Shown here: positions 62,050-64,000 of the stretch, piece after piece
Position numbering within the stretch: the first letter of the stretch is position 1
How the letters are laid out: each line of letters begins with the position of its first letter
Notes under the pieces: model-generated
What the model saw: the letters and a program-made list of their open reading frames with translations, nothing else
The model's database searches: none
Told to the model about the DNA's origin: nothing
NCBI RefSeq assembly: GCF_000430765.1
Contig: NZ_AUMQ01000022.1
Span: 226,564 to 290,563 of the forward strand
Direction: 5' to 3'
Length of the DNA stretch: 64,000 nt
Source: Peribacillus kribbensis DSM 17871
GTDB taxonomy: Bacteria; Bacillota; Bacilli; Bacillales; DSM-1321
Position numbers and translations under genes: made by a program

Positions 62050-62235
62050 ATTCATAATTTCACTAAGGTATAGAATTCCTTTTTAAAGGATTCGTAATCA
62101 AAATCCTTTTTTAATTCTTCAATATCTAAATAAATATTGATTTTGCCTTGGAAAAAATAATGCTAATTTCATCTCTCTCTTAATTATTATAAGTTATACC
62201 TTTGACGGACTTAAAATCTATTCCGCTTTTGGCCT
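62050..62235 (-). pseudogene. Remnant of a small gene
   Basis: SGIDFKSVKGITYNN, then a stop and frame change, then GKINIYLDIEELKKDFDYES and FKKEFYTLVKL. The pieces clearly come from one coding sequence. Family unknown. It lies upstream of R19. Confidence 0.45.
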
Positions 62236-62287
62236 TCTTTTCTTAATAAAATCGTTACACCATATGGTCAAATAACCACTTTTTCTA

Positions 62288-62370
62288 TTATACTGTTCGA
62301 CTAGTACAACAACAAAAAGCTGCCTAAGCAGCCGAATAGTCTTCAACTAACGCCCCCGTTACTTTAAGTA
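62288..62370 (-). repeat. Array element R19
   Basis: Box A CTAACGCCCCCGTTAC, hairpin AAGCTGCCTAAGCAGC, box B remnant (CTGTTCGACTAG), partly with the AAGTACAT extension. Confidence 0.85.
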
Positions 62371-62398
62371 CATAAGTACAATGGTTCACATAGTATAT

Positions 62399-62557
62399 TT
62401 ACAAGATTAAAAACATAATCACATTAATAACTGCGATGGTTATAATTAAACCTAATACAAATTTTTTAATAGTAAATTGCATACTGCCATTCTTTATTCC
62501 TCTAAATATTGAAATTGATATGAGTAATATGAGTAATAAAATTGGAGTGGTCACCAT
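62399..62557 (-). CDS. 52-residue membrane peptide
   Basis: MVTTPILLLILLISISIFRG, then QFTIKKFVLGLIITIAVINV and IMFLIL. Two hydrophobic segments split by a short basic loop. AGAGGTGAA precedes the ATG. Unit R19-gene-R20, the same layout as the 53-residue membrane peptide near 55.8 kb, but no sequence similarity is evident. Confidence 0.62.
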   Translation of the reverse strand: MVTTPILLLILLISISIFRGIKNGSMQFTIKKFVLGLIITIAVINVIMFLIL

Positions 62558-62625
62558 TTCACCTCTATTCTCCGAGCAATTTCTTCCACTCTTTTACCAT
62601 ATTTATTCCCGTAAAAGACCAAACA

Positions 62626-62719
62626 CTTCTTAACTATTCTGCCCCGTTTGTTCAATAAGGACTTCAACAAAAAAGGCGGTTAATCCTGCTTGGATCAACG
62701 CACCCGATAGTTGAATAGG
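62626..62719 (-). repeat. Array element R20
   Basis: Box A CAACGCACCCGATAG, box B CTATTCTGCCCCGTTTG, AAAAAGGCGG...CCTGCTT as poor hairpin. Confidence 0.8.
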
Positions 62720-62727
62720 CAAAAAAC

Positions 62728-63177
62728 TTAACCTTCATTTAGTACACCATATCTTCTGTTGTCACCCATCCAATTGCTTACATCACGCCACTTAACTCTT
62801 TTTGATGCAATCCAAGTAACTTCGTCATCGTGGCTAATTGGTTTCCAATCATAAGCATCTGCCCAATAGAATGTCCCATCTTGTAATAAGAGGATGGCAT
62901 CTAAGATAATTGAATCGTAATTTTCAGGGCTTGGACTTAAGTGAAGTTGTGTTACTCCTTCGAATAACAATTCTATTGCCGATGGATTAATGGACTGTCT
63001 TTGAAAAAGCATTCGTATGTTGGTATCAAGCCCCAATCCAACCCCCATAGACAGGTCTTTGTCAACAAAACTGTCAGTCCACATCAATAACTCTTTCAAA
63101 CAGCTATCGTGAAGGTTACCAAAAATTTCAAGCAACTTTTTAATATCTTCATTTCCTTTAATTTCAATCCATTTCAT
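62728..63177 (-). CDS. 149-residue cassette protein, unknown
   Basis: An acidic, Trp-rich protein: NLHDSCLKELLMWTDSFVDK, AIELLFEGVTQLHLSPSPEN, DGTFYWADAYDWKPISHDDE. The pattern fits small immunity- or SUKH-like cytosolic proteins, but I cannot name a family. AGTAGGTG precedes the ATG. Unit R20-gene-R21. Confidence 0.65.
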   Translation of the reverse strand: MKWIEIKGNEDIKKLLEIFGNLHDSCLKELLMWTDSFVDKDLSMGVGLGLDTNIRMLFQRQSINPSAIELLFEGVTQLHLSPSPENYDSIILDAILLLQDGTFYWADAYDWKPISHDDEVTWIASKRVKWRDVSNWMGDNRRYGVLNEG

Positions 63178-63238
63178 ATTAGCACCTACTAAAAAAGATT
63201 ACTGGCTTAAAAGTTCGCCTTATTAAAGACAAATCCTT

Positions 63239-63320
63239 CTTCAATTAAACTGTCCGTTAGTCGAACAACAGAAAAAGACTCTTTTCCTTTTTGAAGTAAA
63301 GCCCCTATTAGTTAAAGTAC
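63239..63320 (-). repeat. Array element R21
   Basis: Box A AAAGCCCCTATTAG, box B TTAAACTGTCCGTTAG, plus the shared extension AAGTACATTCCTTCACAA. Last copy seen. Confidence 0.78.
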
Positions 63321-63336
63321 ATTCCTTCACAATCTT

Positions 63337-63693
63337 TTCGTGTTTTGGCATCATATATTTTATAACTAATTTCACATCCCTTTATAAAGCCTTAGTATCA
63401 GATTTCTGTTCGTCGAGCCAAGATTTTATTCCACGCTTCCTCCAGCCCTTACCTCACGATAAGTACCTTGCGCTTCCTTAGTGGATGGTCGATGTGTACC
63501 CCAACAGTGGACTTTCACCACCTAGATAGTTTCCATGCCTGGCACACAAAAAAGGCTGCAAATGTGCCAGGTACAGCCCTTAAATAAAAAACAAGATAGA
63601 TTTATTGGAAAGCCGTATTAAATAATGGCTTTTTATAGTTTGAAAATATTATTAAAAGACAGTCCTAATATAAATATTTCTTTATATAATCCT
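63337..63693. other. Non-coding stretch with mobile-element-like conserved block
   Basis: 63440-63580 contains GGACTTTCACCACCTAGATAG and CATGCCTGGCACACA, a block I associate with dispersed intergenic repeats of bacilli, ending in a hairpin CCTGGCACA...TGTGCCAGG (63539-63576). No ORF fits. The link to a particular mobile element is not established. Confidence 0.35.
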
Positions 63694-64000
63694 TTATAAT
63701 TCGCCTGCTGCGATCATAGCGGAGTTTGCGTTGATTCTACCAAATTTATATAGTGTACCAGCACCGGGTACATCATCTGTTGATGATTCAATTGCTTGAC
63801 GTATTTGCACATTTGTCAATGAAGGAAATGTTGCTTTGATTAACCCAGCTAGACCCGCAACAAATGGAGTAGCCTGTGATGTTCCAGAAAGGGAACCAAA
63901 GTTTAGCGGTCCTTCAGAATTTGGAAAAGTAGGCAATGTGGAAAAGATGTTAACTCCTGGTGCTGCAACATCGACTCCATCTCCAAAGTTCGAAAAGCTT
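63694..64000 (-). CDS. Partial subtilisin-family (S8) serine protease, C-terminal end
   Basis: The gene runs off the right edge; 101 codons are visible. SFSNFGDGVDVAAPGVNIFS and the catalytic-Ser block SLSGTSQATPFVAGLAGLI are the standard S8 end, followed by IRQAIESSTDDVPGAGTLYK. Secreted protease or maturation enzyme. The N-terminal Asp and His are outside the window. Confidence 0.85.
   Translation of the reverse strand, partial: SFSNFGDGVDVAAPGVNIFSTLPTFPNSEGPLNFGSLSGTSQATPFVAGLAGLIKATFPSLTNVQIRQAIESSTDDVPGAGTLYKFGRINANSAMIAAGEL

Larger units (their letters stand above)
35811..63320 (-). repeat. Array of about 21 attC-like/terminator-like elements with single-gene units
   Basis: About 21 copies of one 80-95 bp element, all in the same orientation, spread over 27.5 kb. 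In minus-strand (gene) orientation a complete copy is: TTAAACTAACGGGTGCGTTAG-TTGAAGA (box A), about 8 variable bases, GGCTGCTTAGGCAGCC with a T-run, TTGTTGTTT-ACTAACGGGGCAGG plus a variable arm often TTAGTTGAAG (box B). Box A is the best conserved part and begins a few bases after a stop codon; box B ends 50-80 bases before the next gene's start. The four CTAAC/GTTAG arms in order can pair as inner and outer stems. Individual copies are listed separately. Confidence 0.85.

Noticed and set aside
35811..63320. CRISPR array
   Set aside because: Repeats are 80-95 bp, kilobase-spaced with genes between them, and no cas genes are present.
35811..63320. Array elements as plain transcription terminators
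   Set aside because: The hairpin explains only the middle; the two conserved CTAAC/GTTAG boxes, the single orientation and the unit-wise spacing need another explanation. It remains the main alternative.
1..64000. rRNA genes, complete tRNA genes, intact transposases or an integrase
   Set aside because: None found by reading both strands; only a tRNA-3'-like scrap near 33.29 kb was noted.

Overview
The window looks like chromosome of a spore-forming Bacillaceae species (Bacillus, Cytobacillus or Mesobacillus type; I cannot name the species). Reasons: a complete dppABCDE-ykfABCD operon in Bacillus subtilis order, Rok, YpmR-, YxcD-, YwbE- and YpzI-type proteins, GerP-like and small heat-shock spore-coat type genes, AGGAGG ribosome sites and Bacillus-style glycine and yybP-ykoY riboswitches. 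No rRNA, CRISPR array or intact transposase was seen.

Region 1, about 1-33 kb, is mostly core-like and compact. From the left on the minus strand: a YpmR-type SGNH hydrolase, an M24 peptidase, a secreted phosphodiester-glycosidase protein, then the dpp-ykf muropeptide uptake and recycling operon (15.3 down to 5.0 kb), ended by a cytosolic beta-lactamase-fold hydrolase and headed by a sigma-A-like promoter overlapped by a near-perfect CodY box. Next come rok and a truncated Rok-like gene. On the plus strand lies an RRNPP-type receptor with a 55-residue secreted propeptide ending in two identical 12-residue repeats, followed by an SH3b-NlpC/P60 wall hydrolase. Then: a MoeA/PBP-like regulator, a glycine-riboswitch AGCS transporter, a 52-bp tandem repeat, proline dehydrogenase, an Mn-riboswitch membrane gene with yxcD, small conserved genes, an SDR, an epimerase and an oxidoreductase. 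At 30.1-32.7 kb a cluster of small GerP-like module proteins sits with an Hsp20-like and a GerPC-like gene.

Region 2, about 33.3-64 kb, is more AT-rich and accessory. It opens with a tRNA-3'-end-like scrap, PTS and nagB-type remnants, and then carries about 21 copies of an 80-95 bp element (35.8-63.3 kb), all in one orientation. Most follow the stop codon of a single small minus-strand gene: GNAT acetyltransferases, DinB proteins, a SnoaL-like protein, alpha/beta hydrolase, PhzF, VanZ-like, and tiny membrane or charged peptides. Each full element has two boxes (CTAACGGGTGCGTTAG and CTAACGGGGCAGG plus a variable arm) around a GGCTGC/GCAGCC hairpin with a T-run. Single-gene units each closed by a paired-box, foldable repeat resemble an integron cassette array, but no recombinase is in the window, the core bases differ from the classical attC consensus and the repeats contain terminator-like hairpins. 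A 9.4 kb repeat-free segment (42.5-51.9 kb) inside the array holds a MarR-MFS efflux unit and a membrane-lipid cluster (pssA, two DedA, PAP2, TVP38, a UgtP/MGD-like glycosyltransferase) with several broken genes. The window ends inside a subtilisin-family gene.

Frameshifts are frequent in the accessory part and several fall in A-runs (Ser/Thr kinase, PhzF), so each could be decay, phase variation or a sequencing error.
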